64,000 bases of DNA from Bradyrhizobium centrolobii. Its GTDB lineage: Bacteria > Pseudomonadota > Alphaproteobacteria > Rhizobiales > Xanthobacteraceae. Numbering within the stretch: position 1 is the first letter of the stretch; the number at the start of each line of letters is the position of its first letter. Position numbers and translations under genes: made by a program. Of the stretch, positions 18,108-26,078 are shown in pieces. Location: assembly GCF_001641635.1 (NCBI RefSeq), contig NZ_LUUB01000070.1, forward strand, positions 1-64,000. The letters run 5' to 3'. Under the pieces are notes generated by a model. The model was not told the DNA's origin. It saw only the letters and a program-made list of their open reading frames with translations, and did no database searches.

Positions 18108-18815
18108 CTAAAGCCAATCTAATGGCGCCGAGGTAGGCTGGCTGCCGCGCGAAAGATGCCTCTCAGATCGGCACAGCCTGACCGCCCGTTCGTTCATAAG
18201 CGCGAGCACATGGTGTTTCCGTGCCCACCAATAAGGCGTTTCCCAAGCATCTTTGTCTGTACCGCAATTCAGTTGCTCGAATTCGGCCCATAGTTGCTTG
18301 AAGAGCGGACGGACCATCTTAAGATATACGCCCCGTTTTAGTTTTCCGCTCAAGAATCTGCCCTTCACGCCAACTTCCCAGTAGAAAGTGCAGGCAAATG
18401 CATCGTCCCGATTGAGGAAGGTCGCACAGTAATGGTTCAGACCTTGATCAATGTTGTCCAGCCCGCGCACCACTACGTAAATGCCGGCCGCTAGTGTCAG
18501 AAGCGTTTTTGGATCGCTCATGAAGCCGATGTTGTATGTATTTGTAACCGTGAATACGCCAATGACGACTTCGACGAAACCGTAGATAGATCGTTGAAAT
18601 ACTCTCAAGATGAAAAACGCCCATGCGACTGGCAAGGCAATGAGCGCGAACCAACCTAGTCCAATCACTGGATAGGCATTGATGAGAAGTCGACCTGCCC
18701 AGACTACGGCCGTGGCAATGATCAATAGCGAAAGTAGGGGCCCTAAAATGCCTTGGACCTTATCATAGGTTGTTCGTGCTTCTAAGTCAGTAACTTGCGG
18801 TGGTTGTGCGCTCAT
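18108..18815 (-). CDS. Integral membrane protein of unknown function
   Basis: The 235-residue product has a short polar N-terminus, then four likely membrane segments: 'LLSLLIIATAVVWAGRLLI', 'LGWFALIALPVAWAFFILRV', 'YGFVEVVIGVFTVTNTYNIG' and 'TLLTLAAGIYVVVRGLDNI'. A soluble C-terminal domain of about 100 residues follows, with several Cys and Trp. I do not recognise the family. It stands alone, convergent with the decayed antitoxin gene. Its intact frame and clear topology support a real gene; the function is unknown. Confidence 0.65.
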   Translation of the reverse strand: MSAQPPQVTDLEARTTYDKVQGILGPLLSLLIIATAVVWAGRLLINAYPVIGLGWFALIALPVAWAFFILRVFQRSIYGFVEVVIGVFTVTNTYNIGFMSDPKTLLTLAAGIYVVVRGLDNIDQGLNHYCATFLNRDDAFACTFYWEVGVKGRFLSGKLKRGVYLKMVRPLFKQLWAEFEQLNCGTDKDAWETPYWWARKHHVLALMNERAVRLCRSERHLSRGSQPTSAPLDWL

Positions 18816-18928
18816 TTGAAGACCTTCGAAGATTCAGAACGCGGGTCAACTCGCCAATGGCACGCAGAAGCCTGGAGGACTTTCTCGGAACGAACGAAGC
18901 TGCAGTCCCCGCGGACAGCCGATTATAG

Positions 18929-19105
18929 CATGTACAAGCATTCGCCCGCGAGGTCAGCGATAGTCTCCGCAGACTGAAAGCGGCAAGCCTGGAGGCGGAG
19001 ACCGGCAGGCGGGCATACGAGCTTTGGGAGAACGTGGGACGACCCGAGTGCATGGGCCTTGAATTCTGGTTGCGGGCGGAGCGAGAGGTGGCGATGCGTC
19101 CCTAG
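18929..19105 (+). pseudogene. DUF2934 protein remnant without a start codon
   Basis: The frame after TAG 18926-18928 contains 'RAYELWENVGRPECMGLEFW' and 'LRAEREV', the signature of the short DUF2934 family common in Bradyrhizobium. There is no ATG, GTG or TTG in frame before the domain, so I score it as a remnant; a non-standard CTG start cannot be excluded. The role of the family is unknown. Confidence 0.55.
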
Positions 19106-19815
19106 TGCGAGAGGGTAAATTGATTTCATGGCGCCACTAAAACTGGGGCTTTGAATTTGCTCGAAACCTTCCGGGGAAGTTTTCGATGATGCGACCGTGC
19201 GATAGCTCGCAAATCAGAAAGAGCGGAGCATGGCCGCGCTAAAGCTTCGCGGATCAATCTGGCGGGCGCGAGGATCGCGACCGCATTAGATGAATGGCTC
19301 TCTTGATCCGAGTCAGGAGGTAAGCGCTCCAAATGACAAACATATCCGCGACACAATCTGCTGATCGCGCGAAATGGACTGCTAGGGCGCGTTGACCGGG
19401 GGCATGGAGGCGGTCGGTCGCAGCACAAAGTCATCCCGGTGCTGGCCGCGTGCCGCCAAGATGATTGCTAAGACCACCAGGAGGATAAGGGATCCGCGCA
19501 TGCCGGAAGATTACTCCAGAAGCCGTGTCGTAATTATGATGGGGCTCACATCCGGTGCGTTCGAAGTCATCGCAGGCGGCCGCACCGCAAGTGTCCTGCC
19601 ATTGGTCGAGCCTGCCACCTCGCCATTGCAGGTGACGAAGGACTAACCAACCCTGCTCGCCGCAACACCGCAAGGTATCGCGAGATCCTGCTGGAAAAAT
19701 GCGTTCTGTCCCGACAACAGCAGAATTTGTGCGCCCGTTTTGAATAATGATTTATGGATGGCCGGCGAGCCGAAGCTGCGACCGTTGCTCTATTTCACGC
19801 CAAATTGAGGCCGTC
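19106..19815. other. No supported gene
   Basis: Only short frames without recognisable features. Confidence 0.4.
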
Positions 19816-19914
19816 ATGCGCAATCACGATCTCGTCTCCAGCAGCTTCCTGGGACTGACCGCGGCCGGAGTCGCGCTGCTCTGCTCAAGTCTGCTTGCCT
19901 TTATATTCATTTAA
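19816..19914 (+). CDS. Possible 32-residue single-span membrane protein
   Basis: The frame encodes a short polar N-terminus (MRNHDLVSS) followed by one hydrophobic helix ('FLGLTAAGVALLCSSLLAFI') that fills the rest of the protein. A TTGAGG motif seven bases before the ATG is a fair ribosome-binding site. The pattern is that of small membrane proteins, but such a frame can arise by chance. Confidence 0.4.
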   Translation: MRNHDLVSSSFLGLTAAGVALLCSSLLAFIFI

Positions 19915-20373
19915 TACCATCGCAGCAGAGATGCTGTTGCGCCCTGTGAAAAGCGATCGGTCGCTTCGGCTTTTCCCGAGCCGCGCGCGCCGGCCAGTCG
20001 CTGCACGAACTGACGAATTGTCGGCCTCTCGCGATCGACGATGTCGACCACCAGCTTGAAGCGGGTGGCAACTCGGAGCGCGCTGCCGGTGTCGATCTGA
20101 TGACGCGGAAAAGGGCCGTCGATCGAACCCACATGATTTCCCTATGGCTGCTCGCCTTCGCTGCTGCGCTACGCGTTAAACAAACGGATACGATGCCGGA
20201 ACACGTCGGATCGATCCTTGCGTTTTGGCTTCCGATAGGTTTTAAGCCCGTCACTTCATGACCTCAGCGTGAACGGATGCGATTCGTGCGGTTTTGCCGC
20301 GCTCGAACAAAAGTAGTGGAATCGGCGTAGTTCACGCATTTGAATCGTTCTGCGCCTCTTAAAGGAATCCATC
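19915..20373. other. Region upstream of the HU-like gene
   Basis: No supported gene. The last bases (TTAAAGGAATCCATC before ATG) give a good ribosome-binding site for the HU-like gene. Confidence 0.4.
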
Positions 20374-20676
20374 ATGGCCAAGATGACCAAGAACCAACTA
20401 ATTGACGCGCTTGCTGAAGGAACGCAGATTTCCAAGACTGACGTAAAGGCCGTCATCGAGCAACTGGCGACGGTAGGCTATAAGGAGTTGAACCAGTCCG
20501 GTGAGTTCGTCATTCCCGGCTTCGTCAAAATGTCCGTTGTGAACAAGCCCGCTACTGAAGCCCGCAGCGGAGTAAATCCTTTCACGAAGGAGCCGATGGA
20601 ATTCGCGGCAAAGCCGGCCAGCAAATCGGTTAAAGCGTCACCGCTCAAGGTTGCTAAAGACGCAGTGGCGGTATGA
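20374..20676 (+). CDS. HU-like histone-family DNA-binding protein
   Basis: The 100-residue product is a full-length bacterial HU/IHF-fold protein. It opens 'MAKMTKNQLIDALAEGTQIS', has the dimer core 'VKAVIEQLATVGYKELNQSG' and the flexible arm '...GFVKMSVVNKPATEARSGVNPFTKEP', which inserts into the DNA minor groove. The C-terminal 20 residues are Lys/Ala-rich (KPASKSVKASPLKVAKDAVAV), a histone H1-like tail longer than in classical HU. Such proteins bend and compact DNA. An AAGGA ribosome-binding site lies seven bases before the ATG. It is transcribed alone. Confidence 0.88.
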   Translation: MAKMTKNQLIDALAEGTQISKTDVKAVIEQLATVGYKELNQSGEFVIPGFVKMSVVNKPATEARSGVNPFTKEPMEFAAKPASKSVKASPLKVAKDAVAV

Positions 20677-20916
20677 CGAGGTCGCTGCTCTCGGTGGATA
20701 AATTGCAACCGGGCTAGACGGCGTGGGTCCTCGGCGCATTAAGGTCGAGGCAACTCTCGAGAGAGCCAAACGGTTACAGACCAAAAGGCGAGCAAGTCCG
20801 ACATACCGACATCGTTCTTCAGCATCGCAAAGTGCAATTTGACGCTGTGGAGGAGAGTTTAGGCCTCAGGTGGTGGTATCTCGCCGCGGCATAGTTGGCT
20901 GCGCTGCACGCCTTTG

Positions 20917-21072
20917 GCGGCCAGTGAAGCGGGCCGGACGTTTCTCCTGAAACGACGTAAAGCCCTCTCGGTAGTCAGCGCTCTGATTGAGTTGTGGCTG
21001 AACCATCAACTCATAATCAAGGAAGTCCTCGAAGCTCGGGACGAGCGCAAAATCCAAGAATTTCTTAGCCAT
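20917..21072 (-). pseudogene. C-terminal fragment of an enoyl-CoA hydratase (crotonase family)
   Basis: The minus strand reads 'PSFEDFLDYELMVQPQLNQS' then 'ADYREGFTSFQEKRPARFTGR', the C-terminal helices and the FTGR ending of crotonase-family enzymes. About 200 N-terminal residues, including the active site, are missing. The open frame runs on past FTGR without the normal stop. A fragment of a different gene begins 14 bases away on the other strand, so this is a rearrangement scar. Confidence 0.6.
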
Positions 21073-21086
21073 GGCGAGCGCAAAGG

Positions 21087-21233
21087 TTCGATCTCGATGC
21101 GCTTGCCAATGCCATCGCCGCCCTTTCGCGCTTCATGGCGGCGCAGGGCGACGAAGTGGAGAGCGTCGAGATCAATCCCTTCATTGCTTTGCCGGAGGGC
21201 GGCGTCGGGGGTGGACGCACTGATCCCATGTGA
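21087..21233 (+). pseudogene. C-terminal fragment of an ATP-grasp acyl-CoA synthetase
   Basis: The plus strand reads 'FDLDALANAIAALSRFMAAQ' then 'GDEVESVEINPFIALPEGGVG', the end of ADP-forming acyl-CoA synthetases (the 'EINPF' block is the metal-binding ATP-grasp motif). A G5 run at 21207-21211 shifts the frame; with one G fewer it would continue VDALI. Most of the protein is missing. It abuts the crotonase fragment head to head. Confidence 0.6.
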
Positions 21234-21349
21234 AGTCCGACTCCGCCGGTACAGCGTCGCCTGTTCCAGCCCGGTAGCCGCCGGAGAAGAGCCACGCTGC
21301 GCCACCGTTCCAACCGATTGGCCCTTCGCCCGGACCGAGAAAGAGATCT

Positions 21350-22489
21350 TCAAGGGGAGCGGGCCGTCTTATTTGCCGCTCTATCAGTGGAGAGATCGGT
21401 CGCTCTAGTCTTGTACAGACTGTAAAGATTGGATTCGAAGGTGGCCTCCGCCACCCTGAACCATGTCACGATATCATCGCGAAACTTGAGCCACTCGCGG
21501 TAGATCCTGCGGAATTCGGGATTCTTCTCGGCTTCCTCCCCGTAGAGGCCGAAGGCCGCACGATATCCGCCTTCCATGATCTCGCGCGAGAACGGCCTGA
21601 GCTCGGTACCGCCCGCGATCAGCCGGCGCAGCGGAGCCATGTTGCTTGAGTCGTAGTGCGCGAGCATGTCCCAAGATGCTTCCGCTGCTGCCACTTCGAA
21701 CGCGCGTTGGTAGTGTGCCGGCAGCGCAGACCATGCCTTGGCGCCGACATAGAAGGCCAACTGACCGGTGCAATCCCACCAGCCGGGGTAGTAGTAGTAT
21801 TTGGCGACCTTGTTGAAGCCAAGTTTCTCATCATCGTATGGTCCGACCCATTCGACGGCGTCGATCGTGCCGCGTTCCAGCGCCGGATAGGTGTCGCCGC
21901 CGGCAATGTTCTGGGGGACGACGCCGAGTCTGGCGACGACATCGCCGGAAATCCCGGGGATGCGCATCTTGAGGCCCTTGAGATCATCGAGAGTATTGAC
22001 CTCGCGGCGAAACCAGCCGCCCATCTGAACGCCAGTGCTGCCGCCGGGAAAGTTCACGATGCCGTAAGCCTTGAAGAACTCCCTGAAGAGCTCGAGCCCG
22101 CCACCGCGATACATCCATGACAGGTGCTGGCGCGGTGTCATGCCGAACGGCAGTCCGGTGTCGATCGCGAAGGCCCGATTTTTGCCGCTGTAGTAGATCG
22201 ACGCCGTATGTCCCATCTCGACCGTTTCGTTCTGCACAGCATCGAGCACCTGCAGGCCGGGTGCGATCTCGCCGGGACCGAACACCTGGATTTGCAGGCC
22301 GCCCTCGGTCATCTCGGCAACGTGCTTTGCGAGACGAACGGCGATGCCGTGGATCGTGTCGAGGTTCTTGGGATAGCTGGAGGCAAGGCGCCAGCGGATC
22401 GTGGCCTTCTCGGCCCGGACGACGGACGGCGCTGCGAGCGGCAAGATGCCGAGCGCGGCGCCTGCAAGGACAGCGCGGCGAGTTTTCAT
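21350..22489 (-). CDS. TRAP transporter substrate-binding protein (DctP family)
   Basis: The 379-residue product opens with a Tat-like signal (MKTRRAVLAGAALGILPLAAP) and continues as a DctP-type binding protein: 'IRWRLASSYPKNLDTIHGIAVRLAKHV', 'GVQMGGWFRREVNTLDDLKGLKMRIPG' (the Arg that binds a substrate carboxylate lies in the 'KMRIPG' block) and 'ERGTIDAVEWVGPYDDEKLGF'. Such proteins deliver carboxylic acids to a DctQM permease. The 'WVGPYDD' type is seen in binding proteins for 2-oxo acids. ATG 22489 was chosen over GTG 22498 because GGGTGG lies six bases before it. No dctQ or dctM gene is present in the window, so the permease must be elsewhere. Confidence 0.88.
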   Translation of the reverse strand: MKTRRAVLAGAALGILPLAAPSVVRAEKATIRWRLASSYPKNLDTIHGIAVRLAKHVAEMTEGGLQIQVFGPGEIAPGLQVLDAVQNETVEMGHTASIYYSGKNRAFAIDTGLPFGMTPRQHLSWMYRGGGLELFREFFKAYGIVNFPGGSTGVQMGGWFRREVNTLDDLKGLKMRIPGISGDVVARLGVVPQNIAGGDTYPALERGTIDAVEWVGPYDDEKLGFNKVAKYYYYPGWWDCTGQLAFYVGAKAWSALPAHYQRAFEVAAAEASWDMLAHYDSSNMAPLRRLIAGGTELRPFSREIMEGGYRAAFGLYGEEAEKNPEFRRIYREWLKFRDDIVTWFRVAEATFESNLYSLYKTRATDLSTDRAANKTARSP

Positions 22490-22590
22490 GATTTCCACCC
22501 GGATTTGTTTTTGAATTGAGTGCAGTCAGTACAGCGCGTTCAGTCCATTGTTGCGTTCGGCATTGTTCATGAGCGCGGTTGCGTGGGCAT

Positions 22591-24270
22591 CTAGAGCTCC
22601 CGCTCCATCACCGCATCGAAATTGGTTACGGGCGGAAATGCTTCCTTGTCGATCACGACGTCGATGACGAACGGATCGGATGCCTTCATCGCCGTCGCCA
22701 TCGCTGTTGCGAATTCCTCGCGATTGGTCGCGCGCGCGCCTCTGGAGCCGAGCGCGATACCGGTGGCGGCAAAGTCCACCCGCCCGAAGTCGTTGGCCTG
22801 AGCGACCACGTTTCCGTTCCAGCGATATTTCTGCTCATGGTATTCGAAAGCGAGCGCGCTGTTGTTCATGATGATGATGACGACGGGGAGGCGGTATCGT
22901 ACCGCCGTCTCGATGTCGGCCAAATGATAGCCGGCGCCGCCGTCACCGGTCACGCACACCACCTTTTCGGCTCGCGCCATCTGAACGCCGAGCGAGGCGG
23001 GCAGCGCCCAGCCGAGCGAGCCGACAGCACGGAAGAACGAGTCGTAACGCAGGCTCGGATACAGCACCCCAGTCCAGGCCGCCATGTAGCCGGTGTCCGC
23101 GACGAGGGTGATCTCGCCGGCATAGCGGGAGAGCTCGTCTAGGACCGAAAGCGGCGAAAGCACGGCATTGCCGGACGCCGCGGCAGTCAGCTCGCGGTGG
23201 CGCGCGGTCCATCTGTCGGCATCGGCGCGGCAGCGCGCGAGCCAATCGGGCGCGGCCTTGACGCTCTCGCGCTTGGCGAGGTTGAGCAGATCCGTGAGGA
23301 AGACCCTGATGTCGGCGAGAATTCCGAGACGAGGCGCGTAGGTATTGATGAGAGCGACGGGGGCGTGATCGATCTGGATCACGGTCGCCCGGCGATTGGG
23401 CAGCGTATAGCCGTTGGTCGCGAGGCCACCCAGTCTGCTGCCGAGCGCCAGGATGCAATCGGCCTCTGCCACGAGGCTGTTGGCGGTCACGGACGAATAG
23501 CGGCCGACAATGCCGCAGAAGTTCGGATGCGAGGCCAGAATGGCGGGCTTGCCGCCGGCCGTGGCCACTAGCGGGATGCCGGCGAGCTCCGACAGGAGCG
23601 CAAGCTCCGCCCACGCGCCTGCCAGTCTCACGCCTTCTCCCACGAACAGCACCGGTCGCTCTGCTGTCCTCAGCAGATCCAGCGCCGACGCGAGGTCGGA
23701 CTGATGTGGCGCTGCCTTGTTCGCCGCATGTGCGGGACGCCGGTCGGGCGGATTCGGAATCTGCGAGGCGCCGGGCAGGGCGAAGAAATTCTTCGGCACG
23801 TCGAGATGTGTCGGCCCGCAGGTCGGCGTCGCCGCAATCTGCAGCGCCTGCGACACGAGGCTGCCGGTCATCTCGGGCGCGGCGACAGCGCCGTTCCATT
23901 TGGTGACCGGCTGGAAGATCACGTGCTGGTCGAGATCCTGATACTCATTCATGTGCAAGGCTTGCGTGGCCGTCGCGCCGGTCAAGGCGAAGACTGGCGA
24001 TTGCGCCCAGACCGCGTCCGCAAGCGCCGCGGCGACATTTGCCGCACCCGGCCCGGCCTGTCCGTAGGCGGGCGCCACGCGGCCGCTCGCGCGGGCATAG
24101 CCGTCGGCCATGTAGACCGCGCTGGCTTCGCTGCGTGCCACCACCATGCGGATGCCGGCATCGCGAAGCGCGATCCACAAAGGCTGGTCGCCGCCGGTCA
24201 GGAGAAAGAATTTTTCGACGCCGGCACTCTTGAGTGCGACGGCGATGTCGGTGGCTACGTTCCTCGTCAT
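22591..24270 (-). CDS. Thiamine-pyrophosphate-dependent enzyme of the acetolactate synthase/benzoylformate decarboxylase type
   Basis: The 559-residue product has the three domains of the TPP enzyme superfamily. The N-terminal part carries the catalytic Glu (E48, 'VVARSEASAVYMADGYARAS'), a central Rossmann-like domain follows, and the C-terminal part has the TPP/Mg motif from GDG at 442-444 to NN at 469-470. A standard decarboxylase or lyase reaction on a 2-oxo acid is likely. It is divergent from an aldehyde dehydrogenase, a pairing that fits decarboxylation of a 2-oxo acid followed by oxidation of the aldehyde, and the TRAP binding protein next to it could import the acid. ATG 24270 was chosen because GGGAG precedes it; ATG 24300 is possible. 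Specific substrate unknown. Confidence 0.85.
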   Translation of the reverse strand: MTRNVATDIAVALKSAGVEKFFLLTGGDQPLWIALRDAGIRMVVARSEASAVYMADGYARASGRVAPAYGQAGPGAANVAAALADAVWAQSPVFALTGATATQALHMNEYQDLDQHVIFQPVTKWNGAVAAPEMTGSLVSQALQIAATPTCGPTHLDVPKNFFALPGASQIPNPPDRRPAHAANKAAPHQSDLASALDLLRTAERPVLFVGEGVRLAGAWAELALLSELAGIPLVATAGGKPAILASHPNFCGIVGRYSSVTANSLVAEADCILALGSRLGGLATNGYTLPNRRATVIQIDHAPVALINTYAPRLGILADIRVFLTDLLNLAKRESVKAAPDWLARCRADADRWTARHRELTAAASGNAVLSPLSVLDELSRYAGEITLVADTGYMAAWTGVLYPSLRYDSFFRAVGSLGWALPASLGVQMARAEKVVCVTGDGGAGYHLADIETAVRYRLPVVIIIMNNSALAFEYHEQKYRWNGNVVAQANDFGRVDFAATGIALGSRGARATNREEFATAMATAMKASDPFVIDVVIDKEAFPPVTNFDAVMEREL

Positions 24271-24321
24271 TTCTGCTCCCGGCCTGCAGGGCTTTGTCAT
24301 TCGCCCTGCTATAAAATTATG

Positions 24322-24334
24322 TAATACCGTATTA
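24322..24334. promoter_or_regulatory. Palindrome TAATACCGTATTA, candidate GntR operator
   Basis: Two TAATAC half-sites face each other across one base, in the divergent promoter region of the TPP enzyme and aldehyde dehydrogenase genes. Related TAATAC-type motifs lie at 24425-24438, 26008-26018 and 29412-29424 near the genes of the same cluster. Confidence 0.45.
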
Positions 24335-24424
24335 TGATGGGTGGCTATTTGTCAAACCGACAGGTTGAGCCTGAGGCCGTAGGCAGCCCGTTTTCGAAAT
24401 CGCTCGACGATCATAAAAAATAGC

Positions 24425-24438
24425 TAATACGATAATAC
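24425..24438. promoter_or_regulatory. Tandem TAATAC motifs upstream of the aldehyde dehydrogenase gene
   Basis: TAATACGATAATAC holds the half-site twice in direct orientation, 38 bases before the start codon, where a regulator would overlap the promoter. Confidence 0.4.
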
Positions 24439-24475
24439 TAGATGGATTGATTTATTTACCGGCGACGAGGTGCTC

Positions 24476-25951
24476 ATGAAGAAGTATCAGATGTACATCG
24501 GGGGGAAGTGGGAGGATCCAGCCTCGGGCGAGTGGTTCGAGACTCTCAATCCCTACACCGCCGAGCCGTGGGCTCTGATCCCGCGCGGCAATGCCGAGGA
24601 CGCTGCGCGCGCGGTTCAGGCCGCGCATCGCGCGATGCATGTCGGCCCGTGGCCGAAGCTCAATGCCACCCAGCGCGGCGCCCTGATGCGAAAGCTGGGC
24701 GATCTCATCGCGGCCAATGCGGAGCGGCTGGCCGAGATCGAGGTGAAGGATAACGGCAAGCTGATCAGCGAGATGCGCGGCCAGCTCAACTACATTCCGC
24801 AGTGGTACTATTACTTCGGCGGCCTCGCCGACAAGATTCAGGGCTCGGTCATCCCGATCGACAAGCCCAACATGTTCACCTACACAAAGCACGAGCCGAT
24901 GGGGGTCGTGGTCGGAATCATCCCCTGGAATTCCCCGTTGATGCTGGTTGCGTGGAAGCTCGCTCCGGCGCTCGCGGCGGGAAATACCTTGGTGCTCAAG
25001 CCATCGGAGTTCACCTCGGCGTCACTCCTCGAAATGATGTCGCTGGTGGAGGAGGCGGGCTTCCCGCCCGGCGTCATCAACGTCGTCACCGGCTTGGGCA
25101 ACGAGGTTGGACCAGCGCTGGTCGAGCATCCCCAGGTCGCCAAGGTCGCGTTCACCGGCTCCGACGCCACCGGCCAGAAGATCTACGAAGGCGCCGCGCG
25201 CGGGCTGAAACGCGTCAGCCTCGAGCTCGGCGGCAAGTCGCCCAACATCGTCTTCGATGATGCCAATCTCGACAATGCGGTCAATGGCGCGATCGCCGGG
25301 ATATTCGCGGCCGTCGGCCAGGCCTGCATTGCCGGATCGCGGATGCTGGTGCAGGAATCGGTTCACGACGCCTTCGTCGAAAAGCTCCTGAAGGCAGCGT
25401 CCACGATCAAGATGGGCGACCCCATGCGCGACGACACCCAGGTCGGGCCCGTCGCCAACCTGCCGCAGTTCGACAAGGTGCTCGCCTATATGGAGATCGC
25501 CAGAAAGGACGGAGCCCATCTGGCCCTGGGAGGCGATCGTGCCCGCCGGCCGGAATGCGGCAAGGGTTTGTTCGTCGAGCCCACGGTGTTTACCGGCGTC
25601 AGGAACAACATGAGGATTGCGCAGGAAGAGGTGTTCGGTCCGATTCTCTCCGTGATCCCGTTCCGGGACGAGGAAGATGCCATCGAGATCGGCAACGATA
25701 TCCTGTTCGGTCTCGCAGCTGGCGTCTGGACGCAGAACATGCAGCGCGCCCATGTGATGGCCGACCGGCTGAAGGCGGGCATGGTATGGGTCAACACCTA
25801 CCGCATGGTGAGCTACATGGCTCCTTTCGGCGGCTACAAGCGCAGCGGCCTCGGCCGCGAGAACGGCATTGAAGCCATCAATGAATACATGCAGCCCAAG
25901 ACCGTCTGGATGAGCAGCGGCGACGAGCCCTATCCGTTCGTTCTCAGATAG
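24476..25951 (+). CDS. NAD(P)-dependent aldehyde dehydrogenase
   Basis: The 491-residue product is a full-length ALDH-superfamily enzyme that oxidises an aldehyde to the acid. Visible residues are N152 ('IIPWNSP'), the general base E250 ('SLELGGKSPN') and nucleophile C284 ('GQACIAGSR'). The closing 'PFGGYKRSGLGRENGIEAINEY' is typical. ATG 24476 follows a GAGG site; GTG 24470 is in frame just before it. It is divergent from the TPP-dependent enzyme and upstream of the amidohydrolase and TctC genes. It probably oxidises the aldehyde made by the TPP enzyme (benzaldehyde-like or aliphatic), which is inference from pairing. Confidence 0.9.
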   Translation: MKKYQMYIGGKWEDPASGEWFETLNPYTAEPWALIPRGNAEDAARAVQAAHRAMHVGPWPKLNATQRGALMRKLGDLIAANAERLAEIEVKDNGKLISEMRGQLNYIPQWYYYFGGLADKIQGSVIPIDKPNMFTYTKHEPMGVVVGIIPWNSPLMLVAWKLAPALAAGNTLVLKPSEFTSASLLEMMSLVEEAGFPPGVINVVTGLGNEVGPALVEHPQVAKVAFTGSDATGQKIYEGAARGLKRVSLELGGKSPNIVFDDANLDNAVNGAIAGIFAAVGQACIAGSRMLVQESVHDAFVEKLLKAASTIKMGDPMRDDTQVGPVANLPQFDKVLAYMEIARKDGAHLALGGDRARRPECGKGLFVEPTVFTGVRNNMRIAQEEVFGPILSVIPFRDEEDAIEIGNDILFGLAAGVWTQNMQRAHVMADRLKAGMVWVNTYRMVSYMAPFGGYKRSGLGRENGIEAINEYMQPKTVWMSSGDEPYPFVLR

Positions 25952-26007
25952 GCCGTCCGAGCGCCATGATGCTGGCGCGACGCGCCAGGATCAATTGCCA
26001 AATATCC

Positions 26008-26018
26008 GTATTAGATAC
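26008..26018. promoter_or_regulatory. GTATTAGATAC motif upstream of the amidohydrolase gene
   Basis: The 11-base near-palindrome shares the GTATTA half-site with the divergent promoter at 24322-24334. It lies 61 bases before the amidohydrolase start. Confidence 0.35.
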
Positions 26019-26078
26019 GATCAAAATTAATGACCGCTTGGATCAACCCGGCGGCGCCAAAAGGGAGTGGAACCCATC

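Noticed and set aside
22943..23899. A 318-codon minus-strand frame inside the TPP-enzyme gene
   Set aside because: It is an Arg-rich shadow frame of a high-GC gene; the real frame has the TPP motifs.
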